From Topomyia yanbarensis (lineage: Eukaryota; Arthropoda; Insecta; Diptera; Culicidae), in NCBI RefSeq assembly GCF_030247195.1, contig NW_026683347.1:1-64000 (forward strand): 64,000 nt of DNA, given 5' to 3'. The notes under the pieces were generated by a model. The model did not search any database and was not told the DNA's origin. It was given only the letters and a program-made list of their open reading frames with translations. The position numbers and the translations under genes were made by a program. Shown in pieces: positions 36,130 through 46,814 of this stretch; position 1 is the stretch's first letter; each line of letters opens with the position of its first letter.

Positions 36130-38390
36130 TGCGATCAGCTTTGTGGAAGTTGTATGAGAGGAGGATCGGATGAACGTTGTAATCATGCGCCAGAGTGCAA
36201 TCGGTCGTGGCGATAAATGGTAGGTGATGTGCTAGTGCTAGTTTCACTAGCAGAGATGGAACCATCACTACTGATGTCACAGAAACCTGATCGCTGACAA
36301 AACAAAGATCAAGGCGGCGGAGTGATCGGAATACGGCTAAAGAAATCCATTACGGGAAGATTTCCACGTTGGGAAGATTGAAATATCCTAGCACGATGAT
36401 CTCATCAACCGATTTAGCATCTTCGAGGATGGTAAAAATTGAGCTGCACTGTGCGTCAACATATTCGATGTCGGACTCGATCGGGTGGGACGTACAACGC
36501 AATCAAGTACAACTTACGGTAATCAAGCTCAATTATCGTCCAGACCTGTTCGAGGCAGTCTCAGAAAGTCTTCTAAACAATTCATGCCTTCAAGCTGCGA
36601 TCAACTGCTACTAATACACCAGCTCCAGTAGATTTTTCGGTTATTTTTAAGGCCGCAACGAAAAACCTCATATCCAGGTCGTCAAACGGCGGGATAACAA
36701 AATTCTCACAAGTTGCCTATCTCATGCCTCCACGCGAGTCTAAGTCTATTGATGACATTTGGTCCTTAGACCGGCGACGACTGGATGCTATCAGCCTTCT
36801 GCCGATAGTAGCAGAATGAAAGGGTGCGACTAATCTGACTAGTATCGATGATCACGGGTCAATACGTATTGAAAATTCGATGCGTCTGTTTTTATGAACC
36901 TAATTTCAAGCTCCTTTATTGTCCGTGCATCAGGTTAACAATCCTTTATATTTCCCTTCAGTGTTCGTTATTATCACTCGTATACTTGTATTCCAAAAAC
37001 AATCCGATATGGAAAATAAGAAATACTTTCCATGATTTATAACATCTCGCGCTATCTTTGCCTGTATGATGTGTTATCACTCGGTAGTTTTCAAGCCAAT
37101 AAATATATCGTTGAGAAGAAGTAACAAATTACGTCTAAATACTGTTTCAATAAATAGTGATCCGGCCCATTACGCAGATAAGATTAGCTTACCTAGGCAA
37201 TACTCCCACGGTCGGCTGTGTGGAGTTCAAATTGCTTTTGTTTAGGGAACATAGGATACTCTCGGTAGCCGGCTGCCCAGAGTTTAAAAAGAACCAAAAA
37301 CTAAACAAAATCTTTTATTTTCCGAGTCATCGTGCACTCGAGGACGAACTAAACAACTACCTAATAAAATATGCTTTTTAGGTCGCATCGCTTCCTTGGA
37401 GCGAATCCTAGACCTGATACCCTTCCAACCAACTCTGCGACACCTATGGAAGAGTTTGATGAATCGTCGTCCTTCCGTTAAGTAGGTGGAGCATCAACAC
37501 TTCCTGTCTACCTTATCCTTCCCCGTGAACGATGAAGATGGGGGCCGGCAATGATGGCTATCATGTTGTTGAGGTTTTAATGTGAGTCGGATTGGTATGA
37601 ATTAAATTATTAGTTAATCAGCAGTCAAACATGATGAAGTCAGTGTGCAATCCGCCAAAATCATCGTTACAACGTAACGCAACGCAACGAAAAACCTCAT
37701 ATCCAGTACCGAACATCTGACTGGGAAGCGTGTCATCGTTTAACCACGTTTTGACGAAGACGATGATATCAAAACTGTTATCGAAGACTGCAAGGCGATA
37801 TTCCTTAACGATTGAATTGATACCACCAACGTTCTGGAAGTACAGTAGCAGCTTGTCTCGTTGTTGACCAAGGTTGGAAATCGAAGAGTTTTGAGGCAAG
37901 GAAGATCTCACAGATGCATTATACTTACCTGCTGTAAGTTTGCGGAATACTCCCCGTCCCAACTCCATCACAGGACCGGGACGGCGGCTGCTGGTTGGAA
38001 GGACTCGACTGTGATAGGGGGGCTAAGGGCTTCCCCACGACTGGTGGTAAGTGGGCGTTCCGGTGACTGGAAACCGAGCATTGTACTCAATGCAGTTGGA
38101 CTAAGTGCCTCTCGTAAACGGGTGCGGGTCGCTCGCATGAGAGGAATCTGGAATCGAAGAACGTCTGGAATCGAAGAACATTTCGGTGCTGGAAGGTTTC
38201 GAAATAAATGGATGCTTGCCGCAGTAGGAAGTTTGGAAGACCCTTTTTCCTCTCCCGCACACAGGACCGGGACGGCTGGAGAATTTTGGCTGGAGTAGCT
38301 GGATTGTGGCGGGGGGATCGCGGGCTTCCATAATACAAGCAGCGCACAGTGGATCCACTCCATACAAAAGCTGGACAAAACCTCAAAAGT
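36130..38390 (-). pseudogene. second jockey-like element fragment, opposite orientation, with insertion
   Basis: Read on the minus strand, from 38390 downward, it encodes a stretch like residues 105-155 of the element at 33 kb (ARDPPATI, SSRPGPVC). Then comes YFQNVGGINS and FDIIVFVKTWLND (37860-37730), then GYEVFR near 37690. After an interruption it resumes near 36680 with GAGVLVAVDRSLKA, then CLEQVW, LYVPPD near 36485 and VLGYFNLP near 36395 (GDFN changed to GYFN). These are the same endonuclease motifs in the same order. Many stops are present. The reverse transcriptase part is absent. Confidence 0.75.
36680..37683. mobile_element. about 1-kb insertion between 23-bp direct repeats
   Basis: GCAACGAAAAACCTCATATC plus CAG occurs at 36657-36679 and again near 37684-37706. 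The retroelement reading frame is interrupted exactly there and resumes after the second copy. This is a target-site duplication or recombination scar around an insert of about 1 kb. The insert has no recognisable coding domain. Confidence 0.5.
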
Positions 38391-39930
38391 AGTTTAAAAT
38401 GTCTGAAAATATCATCTAAGGGTAATTTTGGTGCGCTGAACTCGATTTTAATTAAATTAGGACACTAAATTGAAAATTAGACAGCCTAGGATGGTTCTAA
38501 AAGTTTTTTTTTAAATTTCGCTAAAGTGAATTTACTTCGATACTTCGTAAGTGAACAGAAACATTTTGATTTCCTTGGGTAGTCCTTAGTATCGAGTTAG
38601 ATAGGGTGGTTCCAATTTATCGAAATCTAGTGAATAAAAAATGATGTAATTTTATAATTTTTTTGTAGATCTTCAGTTCAATCTGAATACCACCGTAGAA
38701 AAAATAATCCCTTCATATCTCTTTTTTTACTTATTTATAAACGTATGCGTTTAGAATAGTTATAAAAGATAGCATATCTTAAGGTGGTTGATAGAATGCC
38801 TTACATTTTTATTGGTTTATTTATTTATAGTTATCGCCAAAGCTATTAAAAGATGACAGGTTTATTTGATTTTGATGAAGATCTCAAATCATGCTCTACT
38901 ATGCTCTATTCACAGTTGATCATACGATGCATACTGCAGCTAAGCCGCACAATACCTTTCCATTGATTTTCAATTCCAATAATGATATGAATATCTCTCT
39001 TTGTGGGTACTGACTTTGTTTTGCGTACGAAAACATTTACCATATTCCTTCCTATACTTTGCACTGTATGTGTATGCTTTGAAATAGAACCCTGAGCGTT
39101 TTTGCATGCAACTCTCACCAATTTGGAAGTGAATTATTGAGGGAGATTTTGAATTTGATAGTTGATTGTGATAGATTCAATAGGGAGTTTGCACTTGAAA
39201 ATAAATGTTGCATTACTGGCCAATAACTAAAAATCGGGTAAAAAAGAACACTTCTCACACTCACGTGTTTACTTTACATCGGTCACCAGTAAAGCTAACG
39301 ACCAATACCTACCAACGAGATAGGATTCATGGAAAGATATAATAATAGTTGCAGTTAGTTTGCCCCGTTGGCTTGTATTTATTTGAATTTTTCTATACTG
39401 CAGATAACTGTGAAAATGTAGAAACAAGACTTATATTTGTATCAAGGAAGTCGCCCCAAACCCTGAATTTACAAGCAGCGCTCAGAAAAAGAAATACACT
39501 GGTGAATAAAAATGCAAAACTTCATGAAATCAAAAAATACCACGCGTCTCCATTGAAAAAAACTAATTTTAAAAATGTCCAAATATCAACTTTCGGTGCA
39601 AAACGGCGCAAGATGGCACTATGATTTTTGAAAACTAGATAAAATTGTACGTCAGTTGTACTAGATGAGATCCTTCAACACGGTTTTACCGATAAAGAGA
39701 TGACACTCTGAATGTAAATAAGTCCGCGTTAAACAACATAGTTATAATGATTTTATTGGTAACTTTTTAAATACTCACTATTTCTCAAATCTAAATACAC
39801 CATTGAATTTCTGAGATGATTTTCTATTAGAAACGCCTATATGTGTTGTTAAATTAACGTGGTAGTACCTATTAAAGCGAGATGAATTAGAATGAACAAA
39901 AACTTTTTGTCACTCGAATTCTTGCAGATT
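38391..39930. other. no gene recognised
   Basis: AT-rich. An open frame at 39349-39624 overlaps a repeat-like AAAATGCAAAACTTCATG..AAATGTCCAAATATCAAC segment. Nothing supports a gene. Confidence 0.4.
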
Positions 39931-39931
39931 T

Positions 39932-40530
39932 TCAAGGCCTTGTACGGTTCAAAAAAATGTAGCACTTATATTTTTCAATCGATTGACTCAAAAATTTGGC
40001 GAATACAGCTCTAAATGTACATTTAGAAAAAAAAAATATAAAATGTGTGAAAATCGACAATAAATTTTGGAGGTTTTGGCCGACCCGGCCCCACTGTGCA
40101 GCGGTGCATCCCGGAGGCCGATGTAACCTATTGACGGGATCTATCCTATCTCTGCTGGTCGAAGTTAAATTTGCAAACCAGCACTCCAGTTGACCAAGTA
40201 GACGCTTCAGTTCAGGACACGATACGTCCTTCAATTGAGGAAACTCGACTCGGAAGAAAACAAAGTTGATTTTCGTGAGATCCGCATCCTTCTTGTCCAA
40301 CAATATTGCTTTGGGTGTATCGCTCATTCCCAGGCATTCTTGGGTCATAGTGACGATTTCATCCACTGTATGGCTCGGATCGAGGCGGCTCAGATAGACC
40401 CAGAACTGTTCCCGCTCAGCAGACACTGTTCTGATTTCTTGCTGAATTCCTCGAGTACCACAGACAGCGGCAGCAGTGACGCGAATTTTAACGTGACTCT
40501 CTTGACTCCTTTTTGGAGTGGGTAGATCCC
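39932..40530 (-). pseudogene. retroelement ORF1 (gag-like) fragment
   Basis: On the minus strand, VYLSRLDPSHTVDEIV, then CLGMSD, LLDKKDADLTKINFV and FFRVEFP resemble the domain found near the end of ORF1 proteins of insect non-LTR retrotransposons (typically F-SR..P.TT.E.V followed by KL..K.AD....FVSFKV). The frame continues upstream in 40430-40526 without a start, and no zinc knuckle or full-length protein is present. It is a truncated relic; its parent element is unclear. Confidence 0.5.
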
Positions 40531-40569
40531 CCGGAAATCGCTTGACAGACAGCTCCCTTTCAGGCCCGT

Positions 40570-40645
40570 CGGGTAGCGTGGGTAGTATGGGTAGTACTAC
40601 CCACTAAAAAATAACCGAGTGGGTAATTACCCACTCGAAATTTTG
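40570..40645. repeat. small GTGGGTAG inverted motifs
   Basis: TGGGTAGTACTACCCA (about 40588-40603) and GAGTGGGTAATTACCCACTC (about 40618-40637) are two adjacent short palindromes sharing a GGGTA core. They may be remains of a MITE end. Confidence 0.5.
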
Positions 40646-42798
40646 GACCTATTAATAAATTTGAAATCTGCTACGCATGTATCTCGGGCACACATTTGAA
40701 AACACCAATGTACCACAACTCCATTTGCCCAAACACACCCCAATTGATTTAATGTAAATGTATTGCAAGCGTGTGTATTGCGACAATGAGACAAATCCCT
40801 ATTCTATTACCATCTCTATGCTTACTGCCCACTCGGGGTAAAAGCGTAACGCCGCACAGTGGCTGGAGGCTGACGAAAACATATTCAGATTTTATATTTT
40901 GCCTAAATTTCTCATGTATTGTATGATGTATATTCAAAATTTTATGATCATTGGATAAGAACACGATTTTTAACATCAGTTCAAACGTAGCAAAATACGG
41001 ACTTTTTAATGATCTTCATTTCCGAAACCAAAATTGCTCTGTTAACTTCAAATGCATGTTGCTCTTTTGATTTTGGTCCGATTTTAGCGAAACTAGTTTC
41101 ATTGTGTAGAAGAACGAAAGAACTTGGTTAGCGATTAACATACATCCCGTAAATTTGTTTGGAACTATGACTTTTTCGTTTAAATATGTTTGAGGTGGTC
41201 AGACCAAAAATACTTTTTTCACTTATGTATCCTGTACAAATTTCGGAATCATTTCGGAACGGTCACATAGTATACATTCTATGGGAAATAACCTCTACTT
41301 TTCGAATATCACGGTCTCGTTCTGCGCCTAGATGCGCAAAAAGGTTTAAGGACATTTTGAAGCTTTGTTGCTGTTATGGAGGCGCATGGTGTTTTGTGTA
41401 AAATAGTTAGACAATCTACAGTAAACCAACACGTTATACAATGGGTTTAAAGTAGTGTTCTTCATTTTTTATGATATAGCTGACATTGGTGAACAGTAAC
41501 GGAAAATCTATCATGAAAACGGGATCATAGTTATAAGAAAGGTTGACACTGTATAGAAAAATGCATTTAATATTTTACGAATTTTGAATCAAAAATGAGC
41601 TCAGCACCTCAAAATTAGCTTAAATTGTGATTTTCAGCCAAAATAGGTAACATTTGAGGTTTTGTCCGACTTTTGTTTGAATATCCGCCACTGTGCGGCT
41701 CTGCTCCCTTTGAAGTACAAAAGATTAGACACAACTGCGTTCAGCGGAAACGGTTTACTCCACCCACTTGTTGAAACTGTGAGTACAATTGTCGCACAGT
41801 CAGTACAAGTTCTTATTAAATCCAGACAACACGTCCAGAGCAGATCGCTGCATAACATGAATGCAAGTTCAGTAAAAAAATCGTTCCACAATTGCCACGA
41901 CGTGCATGTACACAATATCACTAGAAAAACGAAAAACAACTACAGAAAATCTTTGGTTTCTCGCTTCAAAGACACAAAGCAACAGATTGTAAAATATGCT
42001 GTTTAATTGGATAGAATATATAATGATTGTTCATTTATATATAGCGACGTTTGTCGGAGCTGTATTAAGGTGTTTGCTTTACACTACGGGTTTAAACTTG
42101 ACCTTGACTTTCGCAATCTATTTCTAGCATATGCGATAAACTTGCATGGGGGTCGACTGTAGTAACTTTAAGATTATGTGTTTGGCTGTGCAATCTTTGG
42201 TTTACAAAAAACCCTATTTTGTCTTCATCTTTCATAGCCAAACATATAACGCGTTGAGAAGAAAACACTACTGCTGCTGAATTACAAAACACATGAAATC
42301 CATCACAATCTTGGAATGTTTAAATTGCAAATTTTAGAAAAATCTAATGTCATTTGACCGTACCGCGCTTTGTTCAAATCGAAATAGGCAATAGGCCCTG
42401 CACATTATGTGTTGGCAAACAAGCGTGAAATCCATTGCTACGAATGACACGATAGATGAAACGTGACACCTAATAAAAATGTATTAGTCGAATATTAATT
42501 GGTTATTATAATTTTAAAACATCTGTCATCCAATCAGATTTTCTCCCCAAGCGACCCAAATTCATTCAACCGAATTCACGAAAATTGTGAAAACCAAACG
42601 AACATGACGAAACTTTCGAGGCTATCGAAAAAAAACCGTTAATTGCTTTGCCCAATAACAAACACCAAACCGAACTCCGAGAAATACGGTGTTGATTGAT
42701 GAATTACATTTTGGAAATCGCGTGGCAGCACACGTTCCGAGTTCTCACACTTCATATTACCAATATTTTTCATTTTCCGTTCTCCATTCTGTTTTCAG
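40646..42798. other. no gene recognised
   Basis: Contains an unrecognised 114-codon open frame (41662-42006) of basic composition without known motifs. Probably intronic sequence upstream of the exon at 42799. Confidence 0.35.
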
Positions 42799-42915
42799 AT
42801 TCCAACTGGGCGTTACCACTGGCGCTGGCCGCCAATCTTCACATTCCATACCGGATCGTGTCGAACGGTGACGACGATGAGCTGAAGCTGCACGAACGGG
42901 ACATCAGCGGAAGTG
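42799..42915 (+). CDS. candidate internal exon of an unidentified host gene
   Basis: A 117-bp block bounded by a good acceptor (CTGTTTTCAG, ending 42798) and donor (GTAGGT, from 42916). It is open in phase 1 and much GC-richer than the AT-rich flanks, with strong third-position GC. The product reads SNWALPLALAANLHIPYR and then a charged stretch with NGDDDELKLHERD. Length divisible by three, both splice sites, codon bias and lack of repeats around it favour a real exon. I do not recognise the protein. If real, the CACTA element that starts 830 bp downstream lies in an intron or flank of this gene, on the same strand. Confidence 0.55.
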
Positions 42916-43745
42916 GTAGGTTTTTATTTACGATTCTAGCGATCTGTCGATACATAGGTACTATATGACTAGTCCGTATGTTTGTGCCATTGGATTCCGT
43001 TAGCCGTGGTTATTTAGCATGTTGACACGTGCGTATCAATCTGTTATGATTGTACAAATACATTTAATTTATCGCCAGCTCTCCAATCAACGCCATACAT
43101 CAGGATATCACTTTCAAAGTGCTCATTTCCATCAGCTCAAAGCATCGAATATTAATGGCTCTCTCGTACTGCGTCGCGTCGTCATTGAAAGATACCATTT
43201 CACACTCTATTAAATTTATGATCGATCCACGCCTCGCTGGACGATGGGAAAATTAAAGGCACGCGGAACGCGCGCGAATGTAAATATTGGTCGTATTACC
43301 CGAAAAGTCATTAACATCCGAACCGACCGGAGGTAGAGTGGTGAACAGATTTAGATGCTTAGTGGCCTTCTAGTTTGTTGTTCTGGTTGTGAATCAAAGC
43401 ACAGTATCTAAGCAGTTTTTAACTATTTAGATGGCAGGTTATTTGTGCGAGGAAAAAATCGCTTCCGAATAACATATTGTGAAAATGGGTTCAACACCGT
43501 ACACCGACTTGTAGCAGGGTAGAATCACGACAGCGAACCACAGGCTATGAAAATATTTATACTGTTAACCCTTTTTGGCTTCGTGACCCACCACTTGACC
43601 GCAAATGATTGGATGCCAATAATTATGAGGCAATTTCGATAAATTGTCTTTCGGACTCTACGAATATGCTGCCGTAATAATGTCAGCTATAGTACGGAAA
43701 ATACTTTATTAATTCACGCATTTTTTGCGTCGCTATACAGAGTTA
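42916..43745. other. putative intron or flank of the host exon
   Basis: Less repetitive than the rest of the window, with no further exon recognised. It ends at the left border of the CACTA-like element. Confidence 0.4.
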
Positions 43746-44147
43746 TACACCGTTAGAAATTATTAAATTTACAGCACCCATAAATTCAAATCAAACTGAA
43801 AATATAAACATGTAATACGACCTTCAATTGAATATCAAATTCGATTTGATGTATTTTTATTAGAATCTGTTGTATCCATAACTACGTATTATTCATGTAG
43901 CTTTTTATCACTTTAAGCAGAAAGTTATATTACTCGAATGTAATTCCACATAACATATAATGCACATATACGGAGCGGCTTGTGAGATGTAGGTTTTCAT
44001 CTATGTATCTGCATTTTACATTACACGAAATGTAACTTTTAGTTGTTACCAAGAAAATGATCCTTTCAAGTGCATCGTGCACAAACAAGTGTCAGCCATT
44101 TTGATAAGCGGAAGCAAATAGTGCGCGTAAGAGTGAAAAAAATTAAA

Positions 44148-46802
44148 ATGGACAATTTCAAGTGTATTTTGTGCGATTGTGCGTTTTCCAGCATTGAAAT
44201 GTGCTTCAGACACATGCGCGTGCATGGAAATCGGTTGTTCCAATGCCCCGAGTGCCTCGCAAATTTTCGATCGTTGAATGCGTTCAAAAAACACTTTCGA
44301 CAACGTCACTTGTCCAAATCTACAGCCAAAATATACAAGTGTTCTGTGGATTCGTGTAGTGTCACAGAATCTGATGCACGAAAATTGTCGAAACATGCAG
44401 CGTGGCACATTTCACTAGGGCAGCCTGTTTTCTGCCCATTTCGATGCCGTACAAGAAAACCATTCGCTACCTGTAATGCCATGAGGATTCACAACATGTA
44501 TTACCATCGGATGAATCTCCCAATCGGAACCGAAAATGTTTCAAGTTCACAACCATGTCATCTCTCAGCAACACTTGAAGTAGATCAGCAAGTTGGATTA
44601 GACATTGAAGTGGCTATAACTGCACCGACTATTCCAACTTCATCCATCGAATTGATTTCGATCAAGCGTCGTCAGATCGAATTAATAATCGGAAGCCTTT
44701 TCCTCAAACTTTTGTCAAAAAATCACGTCACTGATACAGCTATACAAGAAGTAGTCGTAGCTTTCGGTGAAGCAGCAGCAGTTCGTGAAGATTGTGTTAA
44801 ACAGTGCTTAAAGGAATCCGCAGAGGAATTCAATTTGCCATGTGCAGTTCAACAAAGTATTGAACACGATCTGACCCAAGTAGACCTGATGAACCGTTGT
44901 TTTGGGCAAAAGGGTATTTTCAGAACGTCGCATATGCGTAAAAAATTTTTTAGGGAAAATTTTTCCTTTGTGCCACCTCTCCAAGTCCCGTTGCAGAGAG
45001 ATAATGAGCACAATCCATGCTTCTATTACTATGTCCCTATATTAGACACATTGCGTTCGATGCTAGAAGACGACACAATTTACAAAACCGTTTTCCGAGA
45101 TAGAAACACTAGATCTGGTTTTCTGTCTGATTACACTGACGGACTAAAATTCAAAAGTAGCAACTTCTTTAATCACAAAACAATCAACATTTTTCTATAT
45201 CAAGACGCTGCAGAGGTTGTCGTAAATGCAATCGGAAATGCAACTGGTCGTCATAAACTTATTTGTGTATATATGGTGTTGGGAAATCTTCCGCCCCATC
45301 TGCGCTGTTTAACTGATAACGTGCAGCTTGTTCTATTGTGTAAAAACAAAGATTTCTCTCAGTTCGGACAAAACAGAATTTTCAGGAAACTTATAGAAGA
45401 TATAAAAATACTCGAAGAGGAAGGTATACTGATTAAGGGAAATGCAGAAGAGCGAATTTTTGGATCGATATTCACTACAATGAACGACAACTTGGGCGCT
45501 CATCAGATCGCCGGATTGACCGAAAATTTCTCTCGGTGTCCACATTTTTGTCGTTGTTGCTATATCAATCATGACGAGTTTAATAGAGATTACCTTTATA
45601 CTGCAGAAGTGCGAACCCCAGATTCACACACTCAAGATCTGCATGTCATATCAGAAAACCATCATAAAGTACCTTACCGTGGTGTGAAAACTGATACCGT
45701 ATTTAACGAACTAAAGTATTTCAATGTGTTTCATTTTGGAGCAGCACCTTGTTTAGCGCATGATTTATTTGAAGGGTGGGCAAACTGCGATCTGTTTTTA
45801 ATTTTGAAAAAAATGATAAAACAACGCATCCTAAAATCGAGGTTTCTTCAAGCAAGGGCTAACGCTATTTTTAGTACTCTCAACGTGAACACGAAAATAA
45901 CGTTTGATTTTACCAGAAAATCGAAAACGATAAAGGCAAAAGCATGTGATGTATGGCATTTGATTCAAATTCTTCCATTTATTATGTTGAATCTAAATAT
46001 TGAATCATCAAACCCGTTATTTGTTATGACTTTATTGATCAAACGAATTACAGATATTATAACGGCACCGGTAATATCCAAAGAACATATTTATTTACTG
46101 GCATCACTAATAAGAGAGTATTTAGATATTAGAGTGAACGAATTCAAAACGCCACTCAAACCCAAACACCATTTCATAACTCACTATCCAAAATTGATTT
46201 TGTGGCTAGGACCTCTAATGTCATTCTGCACATTGTTTTGCGAACGGAAGCATTGCTTTTTTAAGCGAGCACTACGAAGCACTATCAACTTCAAAAATGT
46301 CCTAAAATTCTGTAGTGAGCACCACCAATTTTACCAGGGTATACTTAATATGAATAACAAACGTTTTGAAAACAAATTTGTTGTAATAAAATATCTAGAA
46401 GATAGCAGAGAACTTTCTCTGTCACTACAAGAAAAGCTAAACATTTTTGGATTACTTGGACCACAAATGATTTATGTTGAAACTGGGTTCTTTAAAGGGT
46501 ATAATTATAGCAAGGATAACTTTCTCTTTCTACAACATGACGATTTCGTTGCATCGTTCCACGTATTAAAACTGAAACTCCTTATTCATAACACTAGCTC
46601 AGGCTCAGTTTACGTTTATGGTGAAACGTGGGCAGTTATTGATATACATGAACGAGGCATACTGGAGGTTGACGGCAGCGAACAAACACATACACTGATA
46701 TGTAAAAACATCAATGATTTTATCGATAGAACGCCTATATCATCTTTCAAAGAGAAGCAGCGAGAATATCTGTTTATTAAACATACCATTCCACTACAGT
46801 AA
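44148..46802 (+). CDS. TNP2-like (CACTA family) transposase with N-terminal C2H2 fingers
   Basis: An uninterrupted 884-codon ORF from the ATG in AAAATGGAC; the frame is open upstream but without an earlier ATG. Residues 1-120 carry four C2H2 fingers (C6-C9-H22-H26; C33-C36-H49-H54; C65-C70-H83-H87; C96-C100-H115-H120), probably for binding the transposon ends. Residues 290-720 follow the order of the plant tnp2 transposase family: LYQDAAEVVVNAIG (350-363), YMVLGNLPPHLR (375-386), a KLIEDIKILEEEGI block (414-427), NDNLGAHQIAG (446-456) with CPHFCRCC (464-471), AHDLFEG (537-543), and KHHFITHYPKLILWLGPL ending in CERKHCFFK. D353, D447 and E699 are candidate RNase H-fold catalytic acids (inference). 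No introns or stops interrupt it, so it may be functional or only recently inactive. The family assignment was made by eye. Confidence 0.75.
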   Translation: MDNFKCILCDCAFSSIEMCFRHMRVHGNRLFQCPECLANFRSLNAFKKHFRQRHLSKSTAKIYKCSVDSCSVTESDARKLSKHAAWHISLGQPVFCPFRCRTRKPFATCNAMRIHNMYYHRMNLPIGTENVSSSQPCHLSATLEVDQQVGLDIEVAITAPTIPTSSIELISIKRRQIELIIGSLFLKLLSKNHVTDTAIQEVVVAFGEAAAVREDCVKQCLKESAEEFNLPCAVQQSIEHDLTQVDLMNRCFGQKGIFRTSHMRKKFFRENFSFVPPLQVPLQRDNEHNPCFYYYVPILDTLRSMLEDDTIYKTVFRDRNTRSGFLSDYTDGLKFKSSNFFNHKTINIFLYQDAAEVVVNAIGNATGRHKLICVYMVLGNLPPHLRCLTDNVQLVLLCKNKDFSQFGQNRIFRKLIEDIKILEEEGILIKGNAEERIFGSIFTTMNDNLGAHQIAGLTENFSRCPHFCRCCYINHDEFNRDYLYTAEVRTPDSHTQDLHVISENHHKVPYRGVKTDTVFNELKYFNVFHFGAAPCLAHDLFEGWANCDLFLILKKMIKQRILKSRFLQARANAIFSTLNVNTKITFDFTRKSKTIKAKACDVWHLIQILPFIMLNLNIESSNPLFVMTLLIKRITDIITAPVISKEHIYLLASLIREYLDIRVNEFKTPLKPKHHFITHYPKLILWLGPLMSFCTLFCERKHCFFKRALRSTINFKNVLKFCSEHHQFYQGILNMNNKRFENKFVVIKYLEDSRELSLSLQEKLNIFGLLGPQMIYVETGFFKGYNYSKDNFLFLQHDDFVASFHVLKLKLLIHNTSSGSVYVYGETWAVIDIHERGILEVDGSEQTHTLICKNINDFIDRTPISSFKEKQREYLFIKHTIPLQ

Positions 46803-46814
46803 TAAGCACTACCA

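Noticed and set aside
41662..42006. 114-residue basic open frame as an exon
   Set aside because: No splice sites of quality, no recognisable domain, and AT-rich codon use.
44148..46802. KDZ (Zisupton-type) transposase or a host zinc-finger gene
   Set aside because: The order of blocks (LYQD, GNLPP, DNLG..CR.C, HYP..GPL..ER) fits tnp2/CACTA better, and the flanking CAC tips agree. A domesticated copy remains possible.
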